The notes under the pieces are model-generated. The model was given only the letters and a program-made list of their open reading frames with translations. It ran no database searches and was not told the origin of the DNA. A stretch of 64,000 bases of DNA from Lyngbya confervoides BDU141951. Its GTDB lineage: Bacteria > Cyanobacteriota > Cyanobacteriia > Thermosynechococcales > Thermosynechococcaceae. How positions within the stretch are numbered: the first letter of the stretch is position 1; every line of letters starts with the position of its first letter. Below are positions 1 to 7,835 of this stretch, one piece after another. The stretch lies in NCBI RefSeq assembly GCF_000817775.3, contig NZ_JTHE03000121.1, positions 36,328 to 100,327 of the forward strand. Direction: 5' to 3'. The position numbers and the translations under genes were made by a program.

Positions 1-2
1 AT

Positions 3-89
3 CAGTTCGTAGAAACCCTTCTTCAACCTCAGTCTCCTTCATCTCAAGAAGCCCCCTCGTTAATTTCCCCACCAGAGCCGAGTTCCTAG
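3..89 (+). CDS. C-terminal end of an unidentified protein (cut by window edge)
   Basis: An open frame enters from the left edge and stops with TAG at 87-89. The visible 28 residues are rich in Pro, Ser and Gln (for example QSPSSQEAPS), as is common in a disordered tail. The stop overlaps the convergent coaBC stop by 4 bp, a tight packing that favours a real gene end. The protein cannot be identified from this tail, and chance openness over 87 bp is possible. Confidence 0.4.
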   Translation, partial: QFVETLLQPQSPSSQEAPSLISPPEPSS

Positions 90-1282
90 AGGGTTAGGGC
101 TAAATCCAGGATACGATGCGCCAGGGACAGCTTGCTTTGGGTTGGTATAACCACTGGAGGAAGCTGAGGGGTCATCCAAACGGCGCGATTGCGATCGCTT
201 CCGAATCCTGCCTCTGGCTGATCGATCGGATTGGCCACAATCGCGTCTAAACCCTTTTGCACCAGCTTTTTCGCCGCTGGTGCCACCATATCCCCAGTTT
301 GCGCCGCAAAGCCGATCAGCTTTTGATGGGGCTTTTTTTGCGCAGACAACATCTGTAGGAGATCCGGCACAGCTTCCAGCTCCAGGCGATCGGCGATCGC
401 CACCTTAGGCAGCTTGGTGGGATGGTAGGTTGCAGGCTTAAAATCCGCAACAGCAGCTGCCATCAACAGCCAGTCTGCTTGGGGAAAAAGGCGTTGCAAA
501 GCCTGCTGCATTTCAGCAGCGCTGGTAATGGTGGTCCCTTGAATTGACAATCCAATCGGCACCTCAACCCTAGGGCCGACAACCAACTGGACCGTTGCAC
601 CTCGATGCGCTGCAGCCAAGGCAAGGGAGAGGCCCATTTTGCCCGTTGAGGGGTTGCCAATGAAGCGCACCGGGTCTAGATATTCCCGTGTGCCTCCGGC
701 GGTCACCAGAATATGTTTCCCGCTCAAGTCTCGCTTTCCCCCCGAATAGCCTAGGGACTCTAAATAGGCAAAAAGCTGTTGGGGATCCACCATCTTACCG
801 GGTCCGACAGCGTCACAAGCGAGCACGCCAAAGTCTGGACCAATAGAATGGAACCGAGGTTGTTCCAGGAGGCGTCGAAAGTTCTCCTGCACCACAGGCT
901 GCTGCCACATGGTTGTATTCATCGCCGGTGCCAATAACACAGGGGCACTAGAGGCTAAAACCGTGTTGCCCATCAAGCTAGTCGCAAATCCGTGACTGAG
1001 TTCTGCCAGGGTGTTTGCTGTGAGTGGCGCAATTAACAAGGTTGTGGCCCACTCTCCCAACTCGATATGGAGCGGTCGCGCCTGCGAAGGGGACCACAAG
1101 TCAGCTTCCAGATAAACAGGAGATCGACAAAGAGTAGACAGGGTCAGCGGCGTGACAAACTTAGCCCCTTGGGGGGACAAGATAGCTCGCACCGCCTCCC
1201 CAGTCTTCGCCAGAGCTGAAATCAGGGAGCAAACCTTATAGGCGGCAATACCGCCGCCAATTCCAATTAAAACGTTGTTCAA
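86..1282 (-). CDS. coaBC: Bifunctional phosphopantothenoylcysteine decarboxylase / phosphopantothenate-cysteine ligase
   Basis: This cytosolic enzyme makes 4'-phosphopantetheine for coenzyme A in two steps: ligation of cysteine to phosphopantothenate (CoaB), then FMN-dependent decarboxylation (CoaC). The N-terminal half is the flavoprotein CoaC domain (about residues 1-180), with the [10 protein letters not shown] flavin loop, the His in HIELGEWA (about residue 72), the PAMNTTMW motif (about 118-125) and the substrate-flap Cys in [13 protein letters not shown]. The C-terminal half is CoaB, with [20 protein letters not shown] (about 195-215) and AAAVADF (about 275). At 398 aa it has the usual length. 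It is the last gene of a leftward run with two small conserved genes behind it. Confidence 0.96.
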   Translation of the reverse strand: MNNVLIGIGGGIAAYKVCSLISALAKTGEAVRAILSPQGAKFVTPLTLSTLCRSPVYLEADLWSPSQARPLHIELGEWATTLLIAPLTANTLAELSHGFATSLMGNTVLASSAPVLLAPAMNTTMWQQPVVQENFRRLLEQPRFHSIGPDFGVLACDAVGPGKMVDPQQLFAYLESLGYSGGKRDLSGKHILVTAGGTREYLDPVRFIGNPSTGKMGLSLALAAAHRGATVQLVVGPRVEVPIGLSIQGTTITSAAEMQQALQRLFPQADWLLMAAAVADFKPATYHPTKLPKVAIADRLELEAVPDLLQMLSAQKKPHQKLIGFAAQTGDMVAPAAKKLVQKGLDAIVANPIDQPEAGFGSDRNRAVWMTPQLPPVVIPTQSKLSLAHRILDLALTL

Positions 1283-1338
1283 CAGAGTGCGAATCCCAAC
1301 GAAGGTGTTTAGAAGATCGCTCTAAACCTTTAACATGC

Positions 1339-1545
1339 CTAGGACTCGTCAAAGGCCTCTAGATCTAGCAGGTAAACATAGGGATCGACGAGTTCTGGCC
1401 GTTGAAACGCTAGGGCACGGAGCAAATGCCAATCCTCTAGCGCTGCAAAGGGCGTCTCATAGTCATCGTTTTCAAGTCGTTGAGCGAGGCGATTTACCTC
1501 TTCTTCCGTGAAACGTTCAAAGTTCACTGCTTCGGGGTTACCCAT
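1339..1545 (-). CDS. DUF2555 family small protein
   Basis: A 68-residue acidic soluble protein with no signal peptide or membrane segment. The pattern FTEEEVNRLAQRLENDDYE followed by LEDWHLLRALAFQRPELV resembles the cyanobacteria-restricted DUF2555 family (assignment from memory of the family). Function is unknown. It lies 56 bp upstream of coaBC on the same strand and may share its transcript. A GAGAGGAGCGG stretch just upstream of the ATG is a plausible ribosome binding site. Confidence 0.8.
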   Translation of the reverse strand: MGNPEAVNFERFTEEEVNRLAQRLENDDYETPFAALEDWHLLRALAFQRPELVDPYVYLLDLEAFDES

Positions 1546-1675
1546 AACGCACCGCTCCTCTCCAGGCTGGCTGCTTTAAACCTGGGTCCACTGCAGTCGT
1601 TCACTGTACGTCCACAAGGCAAGCCCAGATCCTGAGATCAGTCTAACCTAAATTCTTCCACCCCAAGCTCACTGC

Positions 1676-1903
1676 CTAGGACGCCCGGTCTGAACGATTT
1701 TCTGAACGATTAAACAAGGTATCTAGGTAGACCCGGGCGGCCCGGCGATCGCTTCCGTTGTTTTGCATCAGAAACAGCGAGAGCGCCGCGACGAACACCC
1801 GATCCTGATCCCAGTCAGGATGGTCGACTAGGTAACTCTTCAGCGTTTCATGAAGCTCCTCTGGAATTTCGGCAACAATGCTGACGGCAGAGTTCATGAG
1901 CAT
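1676..1903 (-). CDS. DUF2811 family small protein
   Basis: A 75-residue protein beginning MLMNSAVSIVAEIPEELH, with a middle section HPDWDQDRVFVAALSLFLMQ and a basic tail. This matches my recollection of DUF2811, a cyanobacterial family of about 70 residues with a ribbon-helix-helix-like appearance (a short beta strand AVSIVAEIP, then two helices). Function is unknown; a DNA-binding role is only a guess from the shape. The start could be the first ATG or the third codon. It is the last leftward gene before the DnaA-box region. Confidence 0.75.
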   Translation of the reverse strand: MLMNSAVSIVAEIPEELHETLKSYLVDHPDWDQDRVFVAALSLFLMQNNGSDRRAARVYLDTLFNRSENRSDRAS

Positions 1904-2578
1904 TCGTAAACGACCCTAATGTATGGTTGGACACCCCGAACAGTTAGCACCCTTTCAGCCACCAACTTTGCTCGGGTCGCCCCATTGTCGGGGATCGATG
2001 GGGAGGGTTGTCAATGCTCTACGCCGGTAAAAAACCGGCAAAATTTCACTCCTGTCCAACGGAGTTTCAAGCAATTTCTCGAATTTTTGTGATGAAAATT
2101 AATATTAAGGCCAGATGCGGGCCTCTTGGCCTCGTAATCCCCAGGAATCAAGCGAGCCCCCACTTCACCGTAAAAGGCTGTGGAAAACGGCCGCCAAACT
2201 GTGGAAAACTTCCCCTGCCCTGTGGAAAACCTGTGGAAAACCTGTGGAAAACGGGGGCGAATCCGGCACCGCCTGACTGACTGATAAAAATATTTTATGG
2301 ATTGAACCAGACCCCAAATTTTCTGCAGGGGACTTTGAATCGAACCTTGGAGAAGGCCCCTCGCTAAAGCCTTCCACTAGAGAATCCCCTTCGGATGAGA
2401 GTCCTTCACGCTTGTAAATTAAGTTTTATGAGATTTCGAGGGGCTGAGGAAGGGGGTTTGCTAGGCTCAAATTACCTTGATTTTTGCTGCTCCAGACGTT
2501 GCTATTCCGATGATTTGGCATCTGTGGGCGTAGCGAGTTGGCATTGAGGGTTGAATCAAAAGAGATAAAACAGAAGAT
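1904..2578. other. oriC: Candidate chromosomal replication origin (oriC) region
   Basis: This 675-bp gap has no credible gene. It holds five perfect copies of TGTGGAAAA, the reverse complement of TTTTCCACA, which is the cyanobacterial DnaA-box consensus. They lie at 2179-2187, 2200-2208, 2221-2229, 2232-2240 and 2243-2251, all in the same orientation. The steps of 21, 21, 11 and 11 bp place every box on the same face of the helix. AT-rich stretches flank the cluster (about 2075-2107 and 2284-2298), as expected for an unwinding element. Genes diverge on either side. No dnaA or dnaN gene is next to it, so the call rests on the boxes. Confidence 0.6.
2179..2251 (-). repeat. Five DnaA boxes, helically phased
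   Basis: Five identical 9-mers read TTTTCCACA on the minus strand. The last three form a perfect tandem array of the 11-mer CTGTGGAAAAC. The 21/21/11/11-bp spacing equals two, two, one and one helical turns. Exact conservation of the 9-mer, while the spacers differ between the first boxes, indicates selection on the boxes rather than simple repeat expansion. Confidence 0.8.
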
Positions 2579-2893
2579 ATGATGTCCCATCCCATTTATC
2601 AGTATTTAAATCGCTGGTGCCAAGACCATGGATGGACCGACTTGTTTGTAGAGCGCTATCAGTTTTGGGCCTTCCCCCCTGGGAGTGTCATGCCGCTTCC
2701 GCTCCCAGCCCAGGCTATTGAATCTTTTTACCTGCAGCAGCGCTTGAGCGGCAAGCGTCAGATCTGCCTGGGGCTGGCGCTGGTGGCCACTGCCTTGGCC
2801 GGGGTTCTCACGACGCTTTCCCATTCGCCAATGCCCCTAATTGCCGCCTTTGCATGCGCTGCAATCGCGGTGGGTCTGTTAGACGATGCCTAG
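2579..2893 (+). CDS. Small hypothetical membrane protein
   Basis: A 104-residue protein. The N-terminal half is soluble and aromatic (RWCQDHGWTDLF, YQFWAFPPGSVMPLPLP). The C-terminal half has two hydrophobic segments, about residues 60-78 (ICLGLALVATALAGVLTT) and 84-101 (LIAAFACAAIAVGLL), that could form a helical hairpin in the membrane. I think similar proteins occur widely in cyanobacteria, but I do not know a function. It is the first rightward gene after the candidate origin and ends 206 bp before the convergent ndhJ. Confidence 0.65.
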   Translation: MMSHPIYQYLNRWCQDHGWTDLFVERYQFWAFPPGSVMPLPLPAQAIESFYLQQRLSGKRQICLGLALVATALAGVLTTLSHSPMPLIAAFACAAIAVGLLDDA

Positions 2894-2984
2894 CAGTCAG
2901 GCCCCGCTCACCGGGTGAGCGGGAGGATCGTACGTCTGGCAGAGGACAACTCAGGCAAAACTCGCAAGGCAAAACTCACAGAGC

Positions 2985-3010
2985 AAAAAAAAGCCCCCTG
3001 CACAGGGGAC
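2985..3010 (-). terminator. Rho-independent terminator after ndhJ
   Basis: Read on the minus strand, GTCCCCTGTGCAGGGGGC forms a 6-bp stem (CCCCTG/CAGGGG) followed by a run of eight T. It lies about 90 bp downstream of the ndhJ stop and would end the ndhC-ndhJ transcript. Confidence 0.75.
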
Positions 3011-3099
3011 TCCCAAGGAAGTTAATGGCCTTTCATAGTAACGAATCTTGGCAACAGTCTTGGCAACAGAGCATCTCATGAGAGGGATTGGATAGGCCC

Positions 3100-3642
3100 T
3101 TAATAGGCGTCCTGTAACTCATAAAAGTCTGGGCTGATGTAGTCCTTCCGCAGGGGCCAGCCCACCCAATCCTCCGGCATCAAGATACGAGTTAAGTTAG
3201 GGTGTCCTTCATAGACGATTCCATACATGTCATAAGTCTCTCGCTCCTGCCAATCAGCCGTCTTCCAGATCCAGTAGGCGGACGGCATGCGCGGATCTTC
3301 GCGGGGTAAAAATACCTTAAGACGCACTTCCTCGGGCTGCTGAGTACCCTCCGCAACTTTAATAAGGTGATAAACACTGACCAGATCTTGTCCTGGACCT
3401 TGATCGTATCCGGCTTGGCACTGCAAGTAGTTAAACCCCTGACGGTAGATCGCCTGAGCCACGCTTATAAAATGCGCTCTTTCCACGCGAATTTGCTCGA
3501 CTCCGAGGTGATCCACTGCCTCTGAGGTATGTACCAAACCCTCCTGCGATAAAATTTGGCTCACCGGACCTGCAGTAACAAGGGCATTTTCCTCAGACTC
3601 CGCCGATCCGGATTGGGGCTGAGATGATGGTGACTCACTCAT
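3100..3642 (-). CDS. ndhJ: NAD(P)H-quinone oxidoreductase subunit J
   Basis: A subunit of the peripheral arm of NDH-1, the thylakoid complex used for respiration, cyclic electron flow and CO2 uptake; it is homologous to complex I 30-kDa subunit NuoC. The 180 residues start with a Ser-rich tail, then carry the family signature near the C-terminus ([40 protein letters not shown]). It starts 20 bp after ndhC ends. In most cyanobacteria ndhK sits between these two genes; here the junction contains only a ribosome-binding region, so ndhK must lie elsewhere. Confidence 0.96.
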   Translation of the reverse strand: MSESPSSQPQSGSAESEENALVTAGPVSQILSQEGLVHTSEAVDHLGVEQIRVERAHFISVAQAIYRQGFNYLQCQAGYDQGPGQDLVSVYHLIKVAEGTQQPEEVRLKVFLPREDPRMPSAYWIWKTADWQERETYDMYGIVYEGHPNLTRILMPEDWVGWPLRKDYISPDFYELQDAY

Positions 3643-3662
3643 GATTTCTCTCTAGTAGACAG

Positions 3663-4025
3663 CTAGGACCACTCCAGTGCGCCTTTACGCCAGGCATACA
3701 CCAACCCCACAATCAGGATGGCGATAAAAATTAAGGCCTCGATGAAGGCAAGAACCCCCAATTTATGGAATGCAACTGCCCAGGGATAAAGGAACACTGT
3801 CTCAACGTCAAAAATGACGAAGACCAAAGCAAACATATAATAGCGAATATTGAACTGGATCCATGCCCCCCCCACTGGTTCCATGCCAGACTCGTAGGTG
3901 GTGAGTCGTTCTGGTCCTCTTGTGCTGGGGCGAAGCAGCTTAGATGCGCTCAAGGCTAGGCCAGGAACGAGGGCACAGACCATTAAAAAGCCCAAGAGAT
4001 ATTCGTAACCGCTGAGAACAAACAC
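3663..4025 (-). CDS. ndhC: NAD(P)H-quinone oxidoreductase subunit 3
   Basis: A membrane subunit of NDH-1 homologous to NuoA. The 120-residue protein has three transmembrane helices (about 8-28, 62-82 and 90-110). It carries the conserved loop motif [17 protein letters not shown] and then [23 protein letters not shown] (about 43-82), diagnostic for this subunit. Length is typical. It is the first gene of a two-gene unit with ndhJ; the expected ndhK is missing from between them. Confidence 0.97.
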   Translation of the reverse strand: MFVLSGYEYLLGFLMVCALVPGLALSASKLLRPSTRGPERLTTYESGMEPVGGAWIQFNIRYYMFALVFVIFDVETVFLYPWAVAFHKLGVLAFIEALIFIAILIVGLVYAWRKGALEWS

Positions 4026-4227
4026 GTTTTCTTTTGCCTAATTTTGAAACATCGCGGACATCTACTTTTCAGCCTTAAAGAGGGCTTCCCACGCATCCAA
4101 CCCAGCCAGACAAGCCTCAGGGGGGCTAGAGCAATTCAGGAGTTAACTTCCAGGCTTGTGAGCTTGTAGTTGACCGGTGCAAGTCCGGGACCCCACTTCT
4201 ATTCCCCCACTATACCGAAGCGCCAGA

Positions 4228-4329
4228 TTAATCATCTGGAGCGACCTTAAGAAGTAAGTATCCCAACCCGAGGCCAACCATGACCAACGCCGGAATAATA
4301 ATTGCCGTGGTAATAATTTCACTGCCCAT
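4228..4329 (-). CDS. petM: Cytochrome b6f complex subunit VII (PetM)
   Basis: A 33-residue single-helix protein. After MGSEIITTA comes a hydrophobic span ending [15 protein letters not shown]. The GLxLGxLLLK motif is the PetM signature. PetM sits at the periphery of the cytochrome b6f complex, which passes electrons from plastoquinol to plastocyanin or cytochrome c6. The gene is on the same strand as ndhC, 202 bp upstream of it; co-transcription is possible but not shown. Confidence 0.85.
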   Translation of the reverse strand: MGSEIITTAIIIPALVMVGLGLGYLLLKVAPDD

Positions 4330-4561
4330 TGTTTAGAAACCTGCCTTTAAGCCCAGTTTAAAAAATAATTGATCCTCCTAACTTGATTACTGGTTCTTGG
4401 GGCGCTCTGTCAAGCAGAATCAAACGGTTTGAGCGCTCAATGGCCCCGAGGTCTTGCCGGAGATGCTGAAGGCCGAGATCCGAGTGTCAACTCTCCATCG
4501 AGATGGTGTGGGACTATGTCATAATAGTTTACAAAGTTTTAAACTTACGGTAGCAATCGTC

Positions 4562-4897
4562 ATGTCAGCCGAAGTTGATGTTTCCTCTCCCCTCGATCGA
4601 TACGAATGTCGTGTTTGTGGTTACCAGTACGAACCCACAAAGGGGGACAATCGCAGTCAAATCCCTGGAGGGACAGCCTTTAAAGACTTACCGGAAGATT
4701 GGCTGTGCCCCGTGTGTGGGGCTGCGCCTTCAAAGTTTAAAAATGTAGGGCCAGCAGGTAAGCCCTCGGGATTTGAAGAAAATTTGCGCTATGGCATTGG
4801 CGTAAATACCTTGACGCCGGGCCAGAAGAACATTTTGATATTCAGTGTCCTTGGGGCTTTGGTTCTTCTATTGCTGAGTTTTTATGGGTTTAGCTAA
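4562..4897 (+). CDS. rubA: Membrane-anchored rubredoxin
   Basis: A rubredoxin needed in cyanobacteria and chloroplasts for early photosystem II assembly. Two CxxC iron-binding knuckles are visible (ECRVCGY and CPVCGA, about residues 15-20 and 49-54), with the Tyr-Pro-Gly framework between them. A C-terminal helix (about 89-109) anchors it to the thylakoid. I chose the ATG at 4562; an upstream in-frame extension lacks rubredoxin similarity. It lies 5 bp before ycf48 and upstream of psbEFLJ, the conserved PSII order, so one operon is likely. Confidence 0.95.
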   Translation: MSAEVDVSSPLDRYECRVCGYQYEPTKGDNRSQIPGGTAFKDLPEDWLCPVCGAAPSKFKNVGPAGKPSGFEENLRYGIGVNTLTPGQKNILIFSVLGALVLLLLSFYGFS

Positions 4898-4902
4898 GTT
4901 TT

Positions 4903-5898
4903 ATGATCAGCTCCTTTCAAAAGTTTGTCCGCTTTGCCTTAGTCACCCTCGCGGTTCTTGCTTTTTGTACTGCATGCTCCGCTCTGCCCTCCCTTGAGTC
5001 GAGCCCCTGGGTGCCGGTGGCATTAGAAACGGACGCCACAATTCAGGACCTTAGTTTTATTGACCACAACCACGGCTGGTTGGTGGGCAACCATTCCACC
5101 CTGATGGAAACTCAGGACGGAGGACAAACATGGTCCTTGAGAACCCTGGAGACCGATGGACCGGAGTATCGATTCAACGCCATTAGTTTTTCTGGTAATG
5201 AAGGTTGGGCTGTTGGGGAGCCCTCCATACTGCTCCATACGGAGGACGGAGGTCAGAACTGGAATCGGATTTCTCTGAGTTCTAGATTGCCGGGGAACCC
5301 AGTCAAAGTGGTTGCAGTCGGTCCGCAGTCCGCGGAAATGGTGACTGATGTGGGGGCTATTTACAGCACTCAAGATGCTGGACAGAACTGGACTGCATTG
5401 GTGAAGGAAGCCTTTGGAGTAACACGCAACGTCAATCGCTCGGTCGACGGTCAATACGTTGCCGTCTCATCGAGGGGAAGCTTTTACTCGATTTGGCGCC
5501 CTGGTCAGGACTCCTGGGAGCCTCACAACCGCAATAGTTCAAAGCGCGTCCAGAACATGGGTTTCGCCCCCGATGGCAAGATGTGGATGCTCAACCGAGG
5601 TGGACTGATTCAGTTTTTAGACAATTCCACCAGTGATGACTGGAGTAATCCTGAAAATCCAGCCCCGGCCAGCGGGATTGGTCTGTTGGATATTGGATAT
5701 CGTACCCCGAACGAGCTTTGGGTCAGCGGCGGATCAGGGCGCCTGCTCTGTAGCAAGGATGGAGGGGAAAGCTGGAGCGTAGATCCGTCTGTGGAGAACG
5801 TTCCCTCGAATCTCTATCGGGTTCTATTCTTTGATCAAGATTTGGGGTTTATCACCGGTCAGGATGGTACCTTGCTGCGATATGTTGAACAAGCCTAG
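4903..5898 (+). CDS. ycf48: Photosystem II assembly factor Ycf48 (HCF136)
   Basis: A lumenal seven-bladed beta-propeller that binds precursor D1 and helps form the PSII reaction-centre complex. The N-terminus is a lipoprotein signal peptide with a TAC lipobox at about residue 25. Repeats of the BNR/Ycf48 type follow, seen as DGGQTWS (about 73), DGGQNWN (about 115), DAGQNWT (about 157) and DGGESWS (about 285), plus GWAVG and GWLVGN turns. Length (331 aa) is normal. It follows rubA by 5 bp and precedes psbE. Confidence 0.96.
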   Translation: MISSFQKFVRFALVTLAVLAFCTACSALPSLESSPWVPVALETDATIQDLSFIDHNHGWLVGNHSTLMETQDGGQTWSLRTLETDGPEYRFNAISFSGNEGWAVGEPSILLHTEDGGQNWNRISLSSRLPGNPVKVVAVGPQSAEMVTDVGAIYSTQDAGQNWTALVKEAFGVTRNVNRSVDGQYVAVSSRGSFYSIWRPGQDSWEPHNRNSSKRVQNMGFAPDGKMWMLNRGGLIQFLDNSTSDDWSNPENPAPASGIGLLDIGYRTPNELWVSGGSGRLLCSKDGGESWSVDPSVENVPSNLYRVLFFDQDLGFITGQDGTLLRYVEQA

Positions 5899-6031
5899 AA
5901 GCGCTGGTCAGCTTGTGCAGAGATCCCCTGGTTTCGTATGATGAGGAAAAGCGCCTCGTTTAAGAATTGCGTCTAGAGCATCCATTTGACTCTATATTTA
6001 ATTTAACTGTGTTGATTAGGAGGGCATAACA

Positions 6032-6286
6032 TTGGCAGGTTCTACCGGCGAACGTCCATTTTCAGACATTATTACAAGCGTCAGATACTGGGTGATCCAC
6101 AGCATCACTATCCCCGCACTATTTATTGCAGGGTGGTTATTCGTAAGTACAGGTCTTGCCTACGATGCCTTTGGGACACCTCGACCTGATGAGTACTTTA
6201 GTCAAGCTCAGCAGTCTGCTCCCATTGTGTCGGACCGATATGAAGGAACTGAGCAAATCACCGATTTTGTAAAAGGACTTCAGTAA
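6032..6286 (+). CDS. psbE: Cytochrome b559 subunit alpha
   Basis: The PSII cytochrome b559 alpha subunit: one transmembrane helix, with its heme ligand in [11 protein letters not shown] (His at about residue 23). The 84-residue length and the GTPRPDEYF lumenal motif are typical. The start codon is TTG at 6032, preceded by AGGAGGG at 6018-6024 with ideal spacing; the N-terminus [10 protein letters not shown] matches the family, so the TTG start is well supported. First gene of psbEFLJ. Confidence 0.97.
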   Translation: MAGSTGERPFSDIITSVRYWVIHSITIPALFIAGWLFVSTGLAYDAFGTPRPDEYFSQAQQSAPIVSDRYEGTEQITDFVKGLQ

Positions 6287-6291
6287 CAACC

Positions 6292-6423
6292 ATGACAAGT
6301 ACCCCGAATCAACCGATTTCCTACCCGATTTTCACGGTTCGCTGGCTGGCGGTTCACACGTTAGCCGTTCCCTCTGTGTTTTTCCTAGGGGCCATTACTG
6401 CGATGCAGTTTATTCATCGGTAG
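6292..6423 (+). CDS. psbF: Cytochrome b559 subunit beta
   Basis: A 43-residue single-helix protein with [19 protein letters not shown], in which the His pairs with the PsbE His to bind the heme. It starts 5 bp after psbE and ends 10 bp before psbL. Length and sequence are typical. Confidence 0.97.
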   Translation: MTSTPNQPISYPIFTVRWLAVHTLAVPSVFFLGAITAMQFIHR

Positions 6424-6433
6424 GAGCGTTTTG

Positions 6434-6547
6434 ATGGAACCAAATCCGAATAAGCAGCCAGTCGAATTAAATCGCACGTCCCTCTATTTGGGACTGCTAC
6501 TCGTGTTCGTGTTGGCGCTACTATTTTCTAGCTATTTCTTCAACTAA
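6434..6547 (+). CDS. psbL: Photosystem II protein L
   Basis: A 37-residue single-helix PSII subunit. It begins [20 protein letters not shown] and ends SSYFFN, both family hallmarks. It is needed for PSII dimer stability and for the QA site. Third gene of the psbEFLJ operon. Confidence 0.97.
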   Translation: MEPNPNKQPVELNRTSLYLGLLLVFVLALLFSSYFFN

Positions 6548-6583
6548 TTGAACTTCAACTCATTGAATCAGGAGGATAAGTCT

Positions 6584-6703
6584 GTGTCTGAAGGAGGAAA
6601 AATCCCCCTCTGGTTGGTGGCAACCGTTGCAGGGACCGGAATTCTGGTGGTCCTCGGCGTATTTTTCTATGGATCCTATGCAGGGATCGGAGCGGGAATC
6701 TAA
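6584..6703 (+). CDS. psbJ: Photosystem II protein J
   Basis: A 39-residue single-helix PSII subunit with the N-terminus [17 protein letters not shown] and the tail [13 protein letters not shown]. The start is GTG at 6584, supported by GGAGG at 6571-6575 and by family alignment. It closes the psbEFLJ operon and is followed by a strong terminator. Confidence 0.96.
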   Translation: MSEGGKIPLWLVATVAGTGILVVLGVFFYGSYAGIGAGI

Positions 6704-6730
6704 GCTGCTTTAAAGCTGGACAACCAATTA

Positions 6731-6775
6731 AACCGGAGGAAGCCCAATTTAAATCGAGCTTCCTCCGGTTTTTAA
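6731..6775 (+). terminator. Rho-independent terminator of the psbEFLJ operon
   Basis: CCGGAGGAAGC (6733-6743) pairs perfectly with GCTTCCTCCGG (6758-6768) across a 14-nt loop and is followed by TTTTT. The hairpin starts 29 bp after the psbJ stop. Confidence 0.9.
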
Positions 6776-6911
6776 TCTTTTGACACTCAACCCATGGAAT
6801 TTAACAGGAACGGTCACAAATTTTTCTGGCCATCGACCTGGCGGTTGAGGGTTTATTACAATTGTTAATGAAGGGACGAATCGTTTCCAAACCCATATCT
6901 GAAAGCCCACC

Positions 6912-7079
6912 ATGACTCAACCTACAGGACCAATTAAGAATCGAAATGCAATTATCTTTGGATTTTCTCCTCAGGCCGAAATTTGGAATGGTCGGTTTGC
7001 CATGATTGGTTTTATTGGTATTCTGCTGGTGGAGTTCTTTGCGCATCAAGGAATTCTGCATTTTTGGGGAATTCTGTAG
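6912..7079 (+). CDS. hli: High-light-inducible protein (HLIP/SCP)
   Basis: A 55-residue one-helix protein of the chlorophyll a/b-binding superfamily. It contains FSPQAEIWNGRFAMIGFIG, the chlorophyll-binding ExWNGRxAMxGF motif. HLIPs bind chlorophyll and carotenoid during PSII assembly and under excess light. The ATG at 6912 follows the psbEFLJ terminator, so it probably has its own promoter. ATTACAAT at 6855-6862 looks like half of an RpaB/HLR1 site, but the second half does not match well. Confidence 0.93.
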   Translation: MTQPTGPIKNRNAIIFGFSPQAEIWNGRFAMIGFIGILLVEFFAHQGILHFWGIL

Positions 7080-7128
7080 GCTTTAAGGGGCACCACGCCT
7101 CTTTCAGGAGGATGAAGTCTTAGTTTTC

Positions 7129-7812
7129 TTGATTTTGGACCCTCAGTTCAAGGCTGTGGGGTGTAGATCCATTGACTCATTTGACATGCTGCCTATTGAT
7201 CATCGTGACTGTGGCTCTTTAAATGCAGATTTGCTGAAGCTACAGCGTGAAGCCTGTCGCTATCCCGCCGGGCATGTGCAGCGTCAGCTACGGCTCACTC
7301 GGATTATTCGTCAAGTCACCGCGTCAGGTCGCCTGTGGCATGAGTCCTCCCCCTACTATGAAGATGCGTTGCAGCTAACCTGGCTATACTTTTGCCAGAA
7401 TATCTGTGAGGCGGGAAGTGGCGCAGCCTATGATGCGACTCGCGGTTCAATTTTGACTTGGCTGAATCGATATCTAAAGTGGCGGCTACGGGATTTGGCC
7501 GCGGCACATCATGATCAGCTCAAGCAAGTCGATCTCTCTCAGATTCATGAACCTGTAGGTCTTGAAGTCCCGCCGATTCTGGAAGAGGTGCGATCCTGGG
7601 CCGAGAGCGATCCTGAACTAGTCCAGATTTACATTCAAGACCGACCCGATCTCAATTGTCGGCGGCTCATCTTAGAGCGTCTGCCTCCGGAGCAAAGTTG
7701 GAAACAGCTCTCGGCCCAGTTCAATATCTCAATTTCAACCTTAAGCAGTTTTTATCAGCGCCAATGTTTACCCCGCTTGCATAAGTTTGGGCAATTTCAA
7801 GGATATCTATAA
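7129..7812 (+). CDS. Sigma-70-like factor, cyanobacterial type
   Basis: A 227-residue protein that reads as a two-domain sigma-like factor. The middle section YYEDALQLTWLYFCQNI and RGSILTWLNRYLKWRLRD (about residues 80-125) resembles sigma region 2. The C-terminus has ERLPPEQSWKQLSAQF followed by a helix-turn-helix resembling region 4 (about 185-222). The start is uncertain: TTG at 7129 lies 17 nt after AGGAGG (7106-7111), and ATG at 7186 is an alternative. It precedes the DUF1822 gene by 23 bp and then the CHAT-CHASE2 gene, so it probably belongs to a signalling unit with them. Confidence 0.72.
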   Translation: MILDPQFKAVGCRSIDSFDMLPIDHRDCGSLNADLLKLQREACRYPAGHVQRQLRLTRIIRQVTASGRLWHESSPYYEDALQLTWLYFCQNICEAGSGAAYDATRGSILTWLNRYLKWRLRDLAAAHHDQLKQVDLSQIHEPVGLEVPPILEEVRSWAESDPELVQIYIQDRPDLNCRRLILERLPPEQSWKQLSAQFNISISTLSSFYQRQCLPRLHKFGQFQGYL

Positions 7813-7835
7813 TAGAAGTCCATTCAAAACTTGCA

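Noticed and set aside
2008..2280. A 90-residue plus-strand ORF across the DnaA-box cluster.
   Set aside because: Its C-terminal half is only the translated TGTGGAAAAC repeats; no protein-like pattern or ribosome binding site.
4177..4196. CCGGTGCAAGTCCGG and flanks look like a tRNA T-arm or part of a cobalamin riboswitch.
   Set aside because: No matching acceptor stem or anticodon arm lies upstream, the B12-box and other riboswitch cores are absent, and the downstream plus-strand gene (rubA) is not a B12 gene. It is a short chance palindrome.
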